Shown here piece after piece: positions 1-7,959 of a stretch of 64,000 nt of DNA. Each line of letters begins with the position of its first letter. Positions within the stretch are counted from its first letter, which is position 1. Both the position numbers and the translations under genes were made by a program. Source of the stretch: Rhizobium redzepovicii (GTDB lineage Bacteria; Pseudomonadota; Alphaproteobacteria; Rhizobiales; Rhizobiaceae). The stretch lies in the NCBI RefSeq assembly GCF_019793435.1, contig NZ_JAILYH010000014.1:124001-188000 (forward strand), read 5' to 3'. The notes under the pieces are model-generated. The model ran no database searches. It worked only from the letters and a program-made list of their open reading frames with translations, and was not told the DNA's origin.

Positions 1-1
1 G

Positions 2-88
2 GTCGGCCCGCAATTCCTCGCCGGCGACCAGGGCTCGATCGACCTTGCCAATCCTGCCGCACCTGGCCCGCAGCCGCAGCAGCAGTGA
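2..88 (+). CDS. C-terminal end of an unidentified protein (partial)
   Basis: An open frame enters from the left edge and stops at a TGA at 86-88. The visible 28 residues end in a Pro/Gln-rich tail (...APGPQPQQQ). Only the extreme C-terminus is present, so no family can be assigned. It converges on bluB, whose stop is at 92, leaving almost no intergenic space. Confidence 0.5.
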   Translation, partial: VGPQFLAGDQGSIDLANPAAPGPQPQQQ

Positions 89-91
89 TCG

Positions 92-781
92 CTACCTCTC
101 GTTCCTTCCCCAGCCATCGTGGAAGACGAGTTCCTCAAGCGGTAGCCGCTGCCGCCAGCCTTTGACCGAGAGTTCCGGCTGGTCGTAGAGCCGGTCGACG
201 AAACCGGCGCAGAGCCAGGCAACCGCTTCGATATGCTCGGGGATGCCGAGAATGGTCTTCAGGTCGGCTTCGTGAAAGATGCTGACCCAGCCAATGCCGA
301 TCCCTTCGGCGCGGGCCGCCAGCCAGAGATTCTGGATGGCGCAGACTGTCGAATAGCTGTCCATTCGCGGATTGTGCGTGCGCCCCAGCACCACGCTGCC
401 GCTGCGGGTGGGATCGCAGGTTACGCAGATACCGAGCGGCGCCTCCACGATGCCTTCCAGCTTGAGGGAGCGATAGACCTGCCGCCGCTCGCCCTCAAAC
501 ATCAATGCCGCTTCCTCGTTGGCCTTGGCAAAGGCATCGCGGATGCGCGCTCGCACCGTTGGACTTCTCACCAGAATGAAATTCCACGGCTGCATGAAGC
601 CGACGGAGGGTGCGTGGTGCGCGGCGGTCAGCAGCCGTTCCACCACGTCGTCGGGCAAGGGCTCGGGCAGGAACTGGCTGCGAACGTCGCGCCGCGTCAT
701 GATCGCGTGATAGACGGCCTCGCGTTCGGCCAAGGAAAAACCGGACGCCACGGACAGGGCATCCTCATCAAAGGGTCGCAT
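92..781 (-). CDS. bluB: 5,6-dimethylbenzimidazole synthase BluB
   Basis: BluB cleaves reduced FMN with oxygen to make 5,6-dimethylbenzimidazole, the lower ligand of cobalamin. The protein has the nitroreductase-like fold expected of the family: an RRDVRSQF segment near residue 30, HHAPSVGFMQPWNF near residue 55, and a C-terminal GIGIGWVSIF stretch. At about 229 residues it has normal family length. I prefer the ATG at 781 over the TTG at 787, because a TTGGGG ribosome-binding sequence lies at a normal distance from the ATG. A cobalamin riboswitch directly upstream supports the assignment and implies repression by cobalamin. Identification is from sequence recognition, not a search. Confidence 0.92.
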   Translation of the reverse strand: MRPFDEDALSVASGFSLAEREAVYHAIMTRRDVRSQFLPEPLPDDVVERLLTAAHHAPSVGFMQPWNFILVRSPTVRARIRDAFAKANEEAALMFEGERRQVYRSLKLEGIVEAPLGICVTCDPTRSGSVVLGRTHNPRMDSYSTVCAIQNLWLAARAEGIGIGWVSIFHEADLKTILGIPEHIEAVAWLCAGFVDRLYDQPELSVKGWRQRLPLEELVFHDGWGRNER

Positions 782-840
782 CGTCAAATCCCCAACAACG
801 CAACCGCCCGCCGTCCGCGCGGGTTGGGTCTATCTTGCCA

Positions 841-1022
841 GGCCGGTCTTCTGACTTGGCGTCATCCGTCTGCCGCAGCCTTCCCGGCGAAAGCCAGTGG
901 CATGATAAAGCGGCAAACGTCGGCCTTACAGCGTTGGGCACGTTTCGGTCTCGCACCGAATTCCCGATTCTCCCGCTTGAAAAGCGGGCACCTGACGGCG
1001 CATCTATTTCAGCAAACCGGCC
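841..1022 (-). promoter_or_regulatory. Cobalamin riboswitch in the bluB leader
   Basis: Read on the minus strand, the leader contains the riboswitch landmarks in order: a GAATCGGGAA-like segment, CGGTGCGAGACCG, GCCACTG followed by GCCGGGAAGG, and the B12 box GCCAAGTCAGAAGACCGGCC at 860-841. Closing helix P1 can form between 1022-1016 (GGCCGGT) and 847-841 (ACCGGCC). Between the aptamer and bluB, CCCAA at 829-825 can pair with TTGGG at 794-790, next to the ribosome-binding sequence. No terminator with a T-run is seen, so translational control is inferred. Confidence 0.9.
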
Positions 1023-1156
1023 CTGCGGCAAGCGGCCTCATGCCGCATTCACCCGTATGTGACATCGATCGCGTGGACAGGTGTGCATCGCTGCCGTAGA
1101 ACCGAACAGATCCTAACCGACGCCTGTGGCGCCGCAATTTTCCTCTTTGCACCCAG

Positions 1157-2587
1157 TTGCCCGTGCCCCGCCTGACACCCATGATCCTTGCGGTCGCCCT
1201 GTTCATGGAACAGATGGATTCGACCGTCATCGCCACCAGCCTGCCGGCGATCGCAGCCGATCTCGGCACCTCGCCGATCGCGCTGAAGCTTGCCGTCACC
1301 AGCTATCTCGTGGCATTGGCGATCTTCATCCCGATCAGCGGCTGGATGTCGGATCGTTTCGGCGCGCGCAACATCTTCCGTATGGCGATCTTCGTCTTCA
1401 TGATCGGCTCAGTCGCCTGCGCCTTTTCCAATTCGATTGCGGCCTTCGTCGTCGCGCGGCTGATCCAGGGCGCCGGCGGCTCGATGATGACGCCGGTCAG
1501 CCGTCTGCTGCTGGTCCGGGGAACGCCGCGCCACGAACTCGTCGATGCCATGGCCTGGCTGACCATCCCCGCGCTGATCGGCCCGATCATGGGGCCGCCG
1601 ATCGGTGGTTTCCTCACCACCTATCTCACCTGGCACTGGATCTTCTGGATCAATGTCCCGATCGGCGTGCTCGGCATCATCCTCGTCACGCGTTTCCTGC
1701 CGGCGGTCGAGCCTCGCAGTCCACGGCCGATGGATTTTCCGGGCTTCTTCCTTTGCGGCATCGGCTTTTCTGGCTTCGTCTTCGGCCTGTCGGTGATCAG
1801 CCTGCCGGCCGTGCCCGTCATCTACGGCTATGTCACGGTGGCCGTCGGCATCCTTGCCGGCCTCCTCTATCTCCTGCATGCCCGCCGCGCGCCCTATCCG
1901 CTGCTCGATCCGAAAATGTTCCGTTATCCGATGTTCCGGGCGGCGATCCTCGGCGCCTCGAATTTCCGCATGGGCCTCGGCGCCCTGCCCTTCCTGATGC
2001 CGCTGATGCTGCAGCTCGGCTTCGGCCTGACGCCGCTGCAATCGGGCTCGGTCACCTTCGTCAGCGCGCTCGGCTCCATGGGGTCGAAATTTGCCGCTTC
2101 ACGCACCTTCAATGCCTTCGGTTTCCGCACCGTGATATCGATCACCACCTTGCTGGCGGCAATCTTCCTCGGCATCAACGGCCTTTTTACCAGGGAGACG
2201 CCGCTGCCGCTGATCATGGCCTGCCTGCTGACCGGCGGCCTGTTCCGCTCCATGGCCTTCTCAGGCGTCAACGCCATGGCCTTCGGCGATGTCGGTGAGG
2301 CCGACAGCAGCCAGGCGACCGCGATCAACGCCGTTGCCCAGCGTATATCCATGGCAATGGGTGTGGCGATCGCCGGCGGCATCCTCGAAATTTCGAGCAG
2401 CCTCCACGGCGGCAGGCTTCTGGTCTCGGATTTTCACACCGCCTTCTTCAGCGTCTCGGCGATTTCGGCGCTGGCCTGCATCACCTTCCTGCGCCTGCCG
2501 CGCGATGCCGGCGCCGAACTGACGACGCGCCGCCGCAAGCACCGCCAGGCCGAGCCGGAAGAGGCCATGGCGGAAAACAGCCCTTGA
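1157..2587 (+). CDS. MFS multidrug efflux transporter, DHA2 (EmrB/QacA-like) family
   Basis: A 476-residue integral membrane protein with about 14 hydrophobic segments, as in the 14-helix drug:proton antiporters. It begins with a helix carrying EQMDSTVIATSLPAI, followed by SGWMSDRFGARN, which matches the cytoplasmic loop 2-3 motif of MFS proteins; ARLIQGAGGSMMTPV and GPPIGGFL correspond to motifs B and C of antiporters. The tail is charged (RRRKHRQ). The start is uncertain: TTG at 1157, GTG at 1163 and ATG at 1181 are all in frame, and none has a strong ribosome-binding site. It is transcribed divergently from bluB. The substrate cannot be told from the sequence. Confidence 0.85.
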   Translation: MPVPRLTPMILAVALFMEQMDSTVIATSLPAIAADLGTSPIALKLAVTSYLVALAIFIPISGWMSDRFGARNIFRMAIFVFMIGSVACAFSNSIAAFVVARLIQGAGGSMMTPVSRLLLVRGTPRHELVDAMAWLTIPALIGPIMGPPIGGFLTTYLTWHWIFWINVPIGVLGIILVTRFLPAVEPRSPRPMDFPGFFLCGIGFSGFVFGLSVISLPAVPVIYGYVTVAVGILAGLLYLLHARRAPYPLLDPKMFRYPMFRAAILGASNFRMGLGALPFLMPLMLQLGFGLTPLQSGSVTFVSALGSMGSKFAASRTFNAFGFRTVISITTLLAAIFLGINGLFTRETPLPLIMACLLTGGLFRSMAFSGVNAMAFGDVGEADSSQATAINAVAQRISMAMGVAIAGGILEISSSLHGGRLLVSDFHTAFFSVSAISALACITFLRLPRDAGAELTTRRRKHRQAEPEEAMAENSP

Positions 2588-2787
2588 TCCCGCTGGCCGC
2601 CGTTTCGCTATCCCATTCCACTTTATGATTTCTTCACACATCGAAGACAGACTGCGTTTGCGCGTTTTGGGTCGCACAGGGGACATGGGCATGAGTGCTC
2701 ATGCTGCGACCGCCGGCGTGGATGCCTGTATTGATAGGCTGGTCGGAAACATATCTGACCGAGCCCGCGTTTCGAGGCCCCCGCGGC

Positions 2788-4662
2788 ATGTTCCATTTTT
2801 TGAAAACGATGCCTCTGACAGCCAAGCTGGCGGCGATTATCGTGACCGTCAACCTTTGCGGCATCTCCGCCTTTGCCACCTACACCTGGATGTACGAAAC
2901 CAGGGCGTTGATCGATGGCGCCAAGGCGAACTGGTCCAAGGATGTGGAGCAGTTTGCGTCTCTGGCCGCCGGCGGCGTGAAATGGGGCAAGGCGAATGCT
3001 GTGCGCGACGCCTATTCGCTTTACCGCGACGACCCCTCGCTTGATCTTGTGCAGTTTGCCGCCTTCAACGCCGAACCTGCCGCCGTCGATACGTGGACAC
3101 GTGACGGCATCAGCGGTTTGCCGGCACCCGCCGATCTCGCAAAGAGCCTCAGCACCAAGCCTGAGAAAACGACGATCGATGACAGCGGAATATCTGCCGG
3201 CGTTGTTACGATCATTGCGCCGCTTCCGTTGGATAAATCAGGCAAGGCGACCGGCTACGTCGTCACCAACTGGTCGGTCGAAAAAATCGCTGCCGAAGTC
3301 AAGCAGAAGGTCCTGATTTCGCTGCTGACGCAGTTCGTCATCACCGCCATCGCCGTTGTCGCCTTTCTTCTCGCCATGCGCAGCCTCGTCGGCCGCCCCC
3401 TCAGGGTTCTCAGCGAGCGGATCAGCGCGCTGCAGAAAGGCGATCTGGCCTCTCCCGTTACCTACAGGGAAAACGGCGACGAGATCGGTTTCCTCGCACG
3501 TGCCTTGGAAGTCTTCCGCAACGAGGCGATTGCCAAGGTCGAAAGAGAGCAGGCCGCGGCCGAGCAGAGCGCCTCATTCGACGCCGAACGGGCGCGCAAC
3601 GCATCCTTGACGGAGGAAGCCAGCAATGCTCAGCGGCAGGTCATGACAGCGCTCGCAAATGAATTGGAAAAGCTCGCCGCCGGCGACTTCTCGATACACC
3701 TCGCCGATCTCGGTCCTGAATTCGATAAACTGCGGCAGGATTTCAACCGCATGGTCGAAGCGGTTGCGGCCGCATTGACCGAGATCAAGATCGCTTCAGT
3801 CGCAGTGGAAGGAGGATCGAGCGAGCTTGCCTCCTCCGCCGATCAGCTCGCCAGGCGGACCGAGCAGCAGGCAGCAGCCTTGGAACAGACCGCCGCCGCA
3901 TTGGATGAGGTGACCACCACGGTCAGAATGTCATCGCAACGGGCTGAGAGTGCCGGGAAGCTGGTCGAGGAAACGAAGCGCAGCGCGCATGTCTCGGCGA
4001 CCGTGGTACGCGACGCGATCGGAGCGATGGACAGGATCCAGACCTCGTCGAGCCAGATCGGCCGCATCATCGGCGTCATCGATGAAATCGCCTTCCAGAC
4101 CAACCTGCTGGCGCTGAACGCTGGCGTCGAGGCGGCGCGTGCTGGCGAAGCCGGCAAGGGTTTTGCCGTCGTCGCACAGGAAGTGCGGGAACTTGCCCAG
4201 CGGTCCGCCAATGCGGCGAAGGAAATCAAAAACCTGATCAGCGTCTCCGGCCAGGAAGTGGCAGCCGGCGTCGGGCTGGTGAACGAAACCGGCGATGCCC
4301 TCTTGAAGATCGAAGAGCAGATCAACCGCATCAGCGACAGTATCGCTTCCATCGTCCAGTCCTATCGCGAACAGGCGACCGGCCTGCAGGAAATCAATGG
4401 CGCCATCAACCAGATGGATCAGGCCACCCAGCAGAACGCGGCAATGGTCGAAGAGACCAACGCGGCCTGCCAGGAGCTGCGCACACAGGGACGCCTTCTG
4501 CAGGATTCGGCCGGCAGGTTCACTGTCGCAGCCTCTGCCGCCAGCCAGCCCAAAGCCACTCAACCCGTTCGTCAATCTCGTCCGGAACAGAGGGCCTTGT
4601 CGCAGCGGCATGCGGGCAACACCGCCATCGCCGCTTCTCCCGATGCCTGGGAAGAGTTCTGA
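2788..4662 (+). CDS. Methyl-accepting chemotaxis protein with C-terminal tether
   Basis: A 624-residue membrane chemoreceptor. TM1 is at about residues 15-35, followed by a periplasmic sensor of about 155 residues, TM2 (LLTQFVITAIAVVAFLLAM), a HAMP domain, a coiled-coil linker and a long signalling domain. The signalling hairpin tip IDEIAFQTNLLALNAGVEAARAGE is diagnostic of the family (split here: AFQTNLLALNAGVEAARAG). The protein ends in ...DAWEEF, which matches the WxxF-type pentapeptide known to tether CheR/CheB. The reading frame opens upstream at 2695, but the ATG at 2788 gives a proper membrane-signal start (MFHFLKTMPLTAKL). The ligand is unknown; the secreted Cache-like protein encoded next may be functionally linked. 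Confidence 0.92.
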   Translation: MFHFLKTMPLTAKLAAIIVTVNLCGISAFATYTWMYETRALIDGAKANWSKDVEQFASLAAGGVKWGKANAVRDAYSLYRDDPSLDLVQFAAFNAEPAAVDTWTRDGISGLPAPADLAKSLSTKPEKTTIDDSGISAGVVTIIAPLPLDKSGKATGYVVTNWSVEKIAAEVKQKVLISLLTQFVITAIAVVAFLLAMRSLVGRPLRVLSERISALQKGDLASPVTYRENGDEIGFLARALEVFRNEAIAKVEREQAAAEQSASFDAERARNASLTEEASNAQRQVMTALANELEKLAAGDFSIHLADLGPEFDKLRQDFNRMVEAVAAALTEIKIASVAVEGGSSELASSADQLARRTEQQAAALEQTAAALDEVTTTVRMSSQRAESAGKLVEETKRSAHVSATVVRDAIGAMDRIQTSSSQIGRIIGVIDEIAFQTNLLALNAGVEAARAGEAGKGFAVVAQEVRELAQRSANAAKEIKNLISVSGQEVAAGVGLVNETGDALLKIEEQINRISDSIASIVQSYREQATGLQEINGAINQMDQATQQNAAMVEETNAACQELRTQGRLLQDSAGRFTVAASAASQPKATQPVRQSRPEQRALSQRHAGNTAIAASPDAWEEF

Positions 4663-4724
4663 CGCAAACGTCGTTCAATAAGCTTTCAATCCTCAACACC
4701 CCAAAAATCGGGAAGGGAACAGTT

Positions 4725-5306
4725 ATGAAGAAAGTCGTGACCGCATTTCTTTTGGCCTGCACCGCAGTCGCCGTGCCTATGGGCGTATCCATGGCGCAGG
4801 ATGCGAAGCTCGCCCCGATCTCCGACTACGTGACAAGCGACATAAAGCCCTGGCTGAACGATCCGGTTATCATCGAGGCCATCAAGGCGCAGAATGCCGC
4901 AAACGCCAATCTGGGCCAGGCCGATATCGACGCCCTCGACAAGAAGTGGCGCGCCGAGGTCGATGGTTCCGACCATTCGATGATTGACGGCGTGCTCGGC
5001 AATGCGCTGTCGAAATTCCTTCAGGAAAAGAAGGCTGCCTCCAATGGCAAGATTGCCGAGATCTTCGTCATGGATGCAAAGGGGCTGAATGTCGGCCAAA
5101 GCGATCCCACCTCCGACTACTGGCAGGGCGACGAAGGCAAGTTCCAGAAATCCTTCGGCGCCGGCAAGGACGCCGTCTTCGTCGACGATATCGAAAAGGA
5201 CGAATCGACCCAGGCGCTGCAGTCGCAGGCAAGCGTCACGATTTCCGATGACAAGGGAACGCCGATCGGCGCCATCACCGTCGGCGTGAACGTCGACGCC
5301 CTCTGA
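4725..5306 (+). CDS. Secreted PDC/Cache-like sensor-domain protein
   Basis: A 193-residue protein with a clear Sec signal peptide (MKKVVTAFLLACTAVAVPMG, cleavage near SMAQ-DA) and no later membrane segment, so it should be periplasmic. The mature part has the pattern of a single Cache/PDC sensor: a long N-terminal helix (SDYVTSDIKPWLNDP...), then IAEIFVMDAKGLNVGQSDPT, DYWQGDEGKFQ and a final strand ASVTISDDKGTPIGAITVGV. It lies 62 bases after the chemoreceptor on the same strand, suggesting co-transcription. It lacks any signalling output domain. A free-standing ligand-binding partner for a chemoreceptor is my inference; the fold call is from pattern recognition. Confidence 0.7.
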   Translation: MKKVVTAFLLACTAVAVPMGVSMAQDAKLAPISDYVTSDIKPWLNDPVIIEAIKAQNAANANLGQADIDALDKKWRAEVDGSDHSMIDGVLGNALSKFLQEKKAASNGKIAEIFVMDAKGLNVGQSDPTSDYWQGDEGKFQKSFGAGKDAVFVDDIEKDESTQALQSQASVTISDDKGTPIGAITVGVNVDAL

Positions 5307-5321
5307 TCTCGGCTTCTCCTT

Positions 5322-5358
5322 CATATCGCCCTGAAGCCCCGCGCTTTTGGGCGATATG
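5322..5358 (+). terminator. Stem-loop after the Cache-like gene
   Basis: A perfect 10-base inverted repeat, CATATCGCCC (5322-5331) and GGGCGATATG (5349-5358), with a 17-base loop lies 15 bases after the stop codon, followed by CTTTCTGCTCC. The T-run is weak, so it may act as a terminator or as an RNA 3'-end stabiliser. Confidence 0.55.
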
Positions 5359-5450
5359 CTTTCTGCTCCCTGCGGGAAGGGTACCGCGCCCTGGTTTTTA
5401 AGCCGCAAATTCTGCGTGACAAAATGCTGCCGCGACGATACACACGCCCG

Positions 5451-5525
5451 ATGTCGACCACTTCGATCTACGCCTCGCGATTTTATTGGTACCGCTGCTC
5501 CCAGCGGATGCGGGTCTATGCGTAA
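5451..5525 (+). CDS. Aromatic leader peptide of the DAHP synthase attenuator
   Basis: A 24-codon ORF reads MSTTSIYASR-FYWY-RCSQRMRVYA-stop. Codons 11-14 are TTT TAT TGG TAC, i.e. Phe-Tyr-Trp-Tyr, in a short peptide ahead of the gene for the first step of aromatic amino acid synthesis. An in-frame ATG at 5424 would give a 33-residue version; neither start has a strong ribosome-binding site. The stop lies 28 bases before the terminator hairpin. Segment 1 (5492-5497, CCGCTG) pairs perfectly with segment 2 (5502-5507, CAGCGG); part of segment 2 (5503-5507) can instead pair with 5556-5560. A ribosome stalled on the aromatic codons would cover segment 1 and favour the second pairing. Confidence 0.85.
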   Translation: MSTTSIYASRFYWYRCSQRMRVYA

Positions 5526-5553
5526 CTGAAGTCGACGCGACGACAACCCGAAC

Positions 5554-5581
5554 AGCCGCTAGTCTACCTGGCGGCTTTTTT
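5554..5581 (+). terminator. Intrinsic terminator (attenuator) before the type I DAHP synthase
   Basis: AGCCGCTAG (5554-5562) pairs with CTGGCGGCT (5568-5576) in a nine-pair stem containing one G-U pair, with loop TCTAC, and a run of six T follows (5576-5581). It ends 34 bases before the gene start. Its left arm overlaps the segment that can pair with 5503-5507, so stalled translation of the leader peptide should prevent termination. Confidence 0.88.
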
Positions 5582-5615
5582 GTTCCGCACGGTATGACCA
5601 AACAGGAGCCATACC

Positions 5616-6683
5616 GTGTCTGATACCATTGACGATCTCCGCATCCTCGAGATCACACCGCTGACCAAACCCGCTGATATCATCGCGGAAATCCCCCGAA
5701 CCGTTGCCGTCAGCGAGACGGTAACCAGCAACCGCCATGCGATCCATAAGATTCTCGAGGGAGAAGACGACCGCCTGATCGTCGTCATCGGCCCTTGCTC
5801 CATCCATGATCCTGCTGCGGCACGCGAATATGCCGAGCGGCTGGCGGAACAGCGGCAGCGCTTCTCCAGCGATCTCGAAATCGTCATGCGCGTCTATTTC
5901 GAAAAGCCTCGCACTACGGTCGGCTGGAAGGGCTTGATGAACGACCCGCATCTCGATGGCAGCTACCGCATCGAGGAGGGGCTTCGGATTGCCAGGCGCC
6001 TGCTGCTCGACGTCAATGCCATGGGGCTGCCCGCCGGCGTCGAATTCCTCGAGACGATCACGCCGCAATACATTGCCGACCTCGTCAGTTGGGGCGCGAT
6101 CGGCGCCCGCACGACGGAAAGCCAGATCCATCGCCAGCTCGCTTCCGGCCTCTCCTGCCCGATCGGCTTCAAGAACGGCACTGACGGCGGCGTCCGTGTC
6201 GCGCTCGACGCCATCCTGGCCGCCTCGCAGCCGCATCATTTCCCCGCCGTCACCAAGGACGGGCAAGCCGCCATTGCCTCGACGAAGGGCAATGAGGACT
6301 GCCACATCATCCTGCGTGGCGGCAAACAGCCGAACTATGAAGCAGCCGATGTCGAAGCTGTCGTGGGCGAAGCCGTCAAACTGGGTGTGACCCCACGCAT
6401 CCTGATCGATGCCAGCCATGCCAACAGCAGCAAGGATCCCATGAACCAGCCGCGCGTCGTCAAATCCGTGGCCTCGCAGATCGCCGCCGGCAACAGGCAT
6501 CTCAAGGGCATGATGATCGAGAGCAACCTCGTCGCCGGTCGCCAGGATCTCGTGCCCGGCAAACCGCTGGTCTACGGCCAGTCCATCACCGACGGCTGCA
6601 TCGACTGGGACATGTCGGTCGACGTGCTCGATAATCTGGCCCACGCCGTCCGCGATCGTCGCAAGGCCGCCGTCGCGGCCTGA
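5616..6683 (+). CDS. aroF: Type I 3-deoxy-7-phosphoheptulonate (DAHP) synthase
   Basis: This enzyme condenses phosphoenolpyruvate with erythrose 4-phosphate, the entry reaction of the shikimate pathway. The 355-residue protein has the AroF/G/H features: an N-terminal regulatory extension (RILEITPLTKPADIIAEIPRT), VIGPCSIHDPAAAREYA, KPRTTVGWKGLMNDP, SHLDGSYRIEEG-like and LIDASHANSSKDP segments. The GTG at 5616 is preceded by AGGAGCC. Control by an aromatic leader-peptide attenuator is visible upstream. A second, type II DAHP synthase lies about 9 kb away, so the cell has at least two isozymes. Which allosteric inhibitor acts on this one cannot be read from the sequence. The symbol follows general usage for the type I family. 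Confidence 0.93.
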   Translation: MSDTIDDLRILEITPLTKPADIIAEIPRTVAVSETVTSNRHAIHKILEGEDDRLIVVIGPCSIHDPAAAREYAERLAEQRQRFSSDLEIVMRVYFEKPRTTVGWKGLMNDPHLDGSYRIEEGLRIARRLLLDVNAMGLPAGVEFLETITPQYIADLVSWGAIGARTTESQIHRQLASGLSCPIGFKNGTDGGVRVALDAILAASQPHHFPAVTKDGQAAIASTKGNEDCHIILRGGKQPNYEAADVEAVVGEAVKLGVTPRILIDASHANSSKDPMNQPRVVKSVASQIAAGNRHLKGMMIESNLVAGRQDLVPGKPLVYGQSITDGCIDWDMSVDVLDNLAHAVRDRRKAAVAA

Positions 6684-6698
6684 GCGGCTCTATCAAGC

Positions 6699-6721
6699 GC
6701 GGCGGGCAGATATCCCGCCGC
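6699..6721 (+). terminator. Stem-loop after aroF
   Basis: GCGGCGGG (6699-6706) and CCCGCCGC (6714-6721) form a perfect eight-pair stem with loop CAGATAT shortly after the aroF stop. No T-run follows, so it may be a processing or stabilising structure more than a strict intrinsic terminator. Confidence 0.45.
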
Positions 6722-6732
6722 CCATTCGCATG

Positions 6733-6843
6733 TCAATCTTCGTCCAAAAGATGCAGGCCCTTATCGGTCCAGAAGCCGCCCCATGGTTCCGGTTTGACCA
6801 GGCCATAGGAAGCCAGCACTTCGACCGCGTCCGCCGGTAGGGC
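6733..6843 (-). pseudogene. C-terminal remnant of an unidentified gene
   Basis: On the minus strand a 37-codon frame reads ALPADAVEVLASYGLVK followed by PEPWGGFWTDKGLHLLDED and a TGA at 6735-6733. Codon use is GC-rich and gene-like, unlike the AT-rich DNA beginning at about 6844. The frame is closed just upstream by the TGA of the 133-residue ORF. It looks like the tail of a chromosomal gene whose front was lost when the AT-rich patch arrived. A short gene starting at an internal GTG cannot be excluded. Confidence 0.4.
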
Positions 6844-6846
6844 TTT

Positions 6847-7248
6847 TCACGACGTGCGCCTGTGCAGGCACTTAGAGGCGACGACCATATTATAAGCGGT
6901 CACGGTTCGAATAGAGTCGAGATATTCATTATCGTCATAAACGACGTCACTCAAAAACAGGAGTGCAATCTTGTCCTGTGACTGAAGCATGATCTCCTCG
7001 TCCGGCGAAAGCGGCAGGTCATCGAAAAAGCTCATGGCATTATAATTCCTGAAGTACGTCTCGTTACCGCAAGCATATCTCATATCATTCTGTATATAGA
7101 ATCTGGCGATCGGGACCGCCATCCGATTGAGAGCATGAGAGTGCTCGTATTTTCCGAGCCTCCGAAGATACTCGACCGGAAACGTGATAAACAGTAGAAC
7201 AGGGCAGCAGATCATGAAGGCTAAGGTCGCGATCAATACTTTACGCAC
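6847..7248 (-). CDS. Hypothetical membrane-anchored protein
   Basis: A 133-residue ORF from a GTG start. It begins with an uncleaved signal anchor or signal peptide (KVLIATLAFMICCPVLLFIT) and continues with a hydrophilic domain containing ARFYIQNDMRYACGNETYF and LPLSPDEEIMLQSQDK. No family is recognised. Base composition is clearly lower in GC than neighbouring genes, with many ATA, TTA and AGA-type codons, consistent with recent acquisition. A long hydrophobic start and a coherent acidic/basic pattern favour a real gene over a chance ORF. Confidence 0.5.
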   Translation of the reverse strand: MRKVLIATLAFMICCPVLLFITFPVEYLRRLGKYEHSHALNRMAVPIARFYIQNDMRYACGNETYFRNYNAMSFFDDLPLSPDEEIMLQSQDKIALLFLSDVVYDDNEYLDSIRTVTAYNMVVASKCLHRRTS

Positions 7249-7446
7249 GACTGAGTAATTTCCTATTTGAAACGCTGTTAGCTGGGTCTATCTAGGCCGA
7301 TTAGCATGTCAGAGTGGCGAAGGTGCTATAGAAAACGCACAAACCCACTGCCCCATCATCAAAGGATCGGCTACATCGTGCTAGAAGCGGCCTTGCTCAA
7401 TTGAAAGGACCCCATAAACACGTTTAGCTAGACAACGGGGCTACCG

Positions 7447-7659
7447 ATGCGCTTGTTGAAAATTCTGGGCGGATTTTGCCTGTCATGCCTGATTGTCTTC
7501 GTTATCGCGATAGTTTGGTCAGGCCTTGCCGCCGATGCCATGATCTCGAATTGTCACGACAATTCCGCTGGCGAATACATTAGCGATTACGAGGCCCGGA
7601 AAGCTTACTGCGGAGAATTCGGCGCAAGTACGGCCGACAAAATGCCTTACGGGTATTGA
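7447..7659 (+). CDS. Small hypothetical membrane protein
   Basis: A 70-residue ORF beginning with a hydrophobic helix (residues 5-30, LKILGGFCLSCLIVFVIAIV) and ending in a short hydrophilic part with two cysteines (ISNCHDNSAG... KAYCGEFG). ACGGGGC lies about 6 bases before the ATG as a plausible ribosome-binding sequence. It sits in the AT-rich patch and resembles no family I recognise. The two cysteines in a probably exported tail could form a disulphide. Confidence 0.5.
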   Translation: MRLLKILGGFCLSCLIVFVIAIVWSGLAADAMISNCHDNSAGEYISDYEARKAYCGEFGASTADKMPYGY

Positions 7660-7959
7660 TAGAGTCCGCGGACCAACTGCCCCCCGCTCCCCATCATCAA
7701 ATAGTGGCCGCCCGCCAGCCCTAAGCGAGTTGACTTGAGGATTAGATCAGAGCTTTGTGAAAATGCATATCGTCGCAACAGCCGCGCCCATAGGTGCAAG
7801 ATGAGTTTCGTTTTGTTAAAATACTAAGTCGTCCCATAGTATTATTCTTTACATTCTATACTTTTTATATACTCCTATGGAGAAACCCTCCAGTCACACA
7901 AGAGCCCGGAAGAGCAGACGAGGGATATATTAAATAAATACCTTACTGAATCCCAGGAA
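7660..7959. other. AT-rich stretch without a clear gene
   Basis: About 300 bases much richer in A and T than the rest of the window, especially 7810-7880. On the plus strand a frame open from just after a TAG near 7836 runs into the 62-residue ORF below but has no ATG, GTG or TTG start in its early part. No RNA gene or repeat is recognised. Confidence 0.4.

Noticed and set aside
1126..2298. A 390-codon frame overlapping the MFS gene on the same strand
   Set aside because: A frame-shifted shadow without membrane segments; the other frame has clear MFS motifs.
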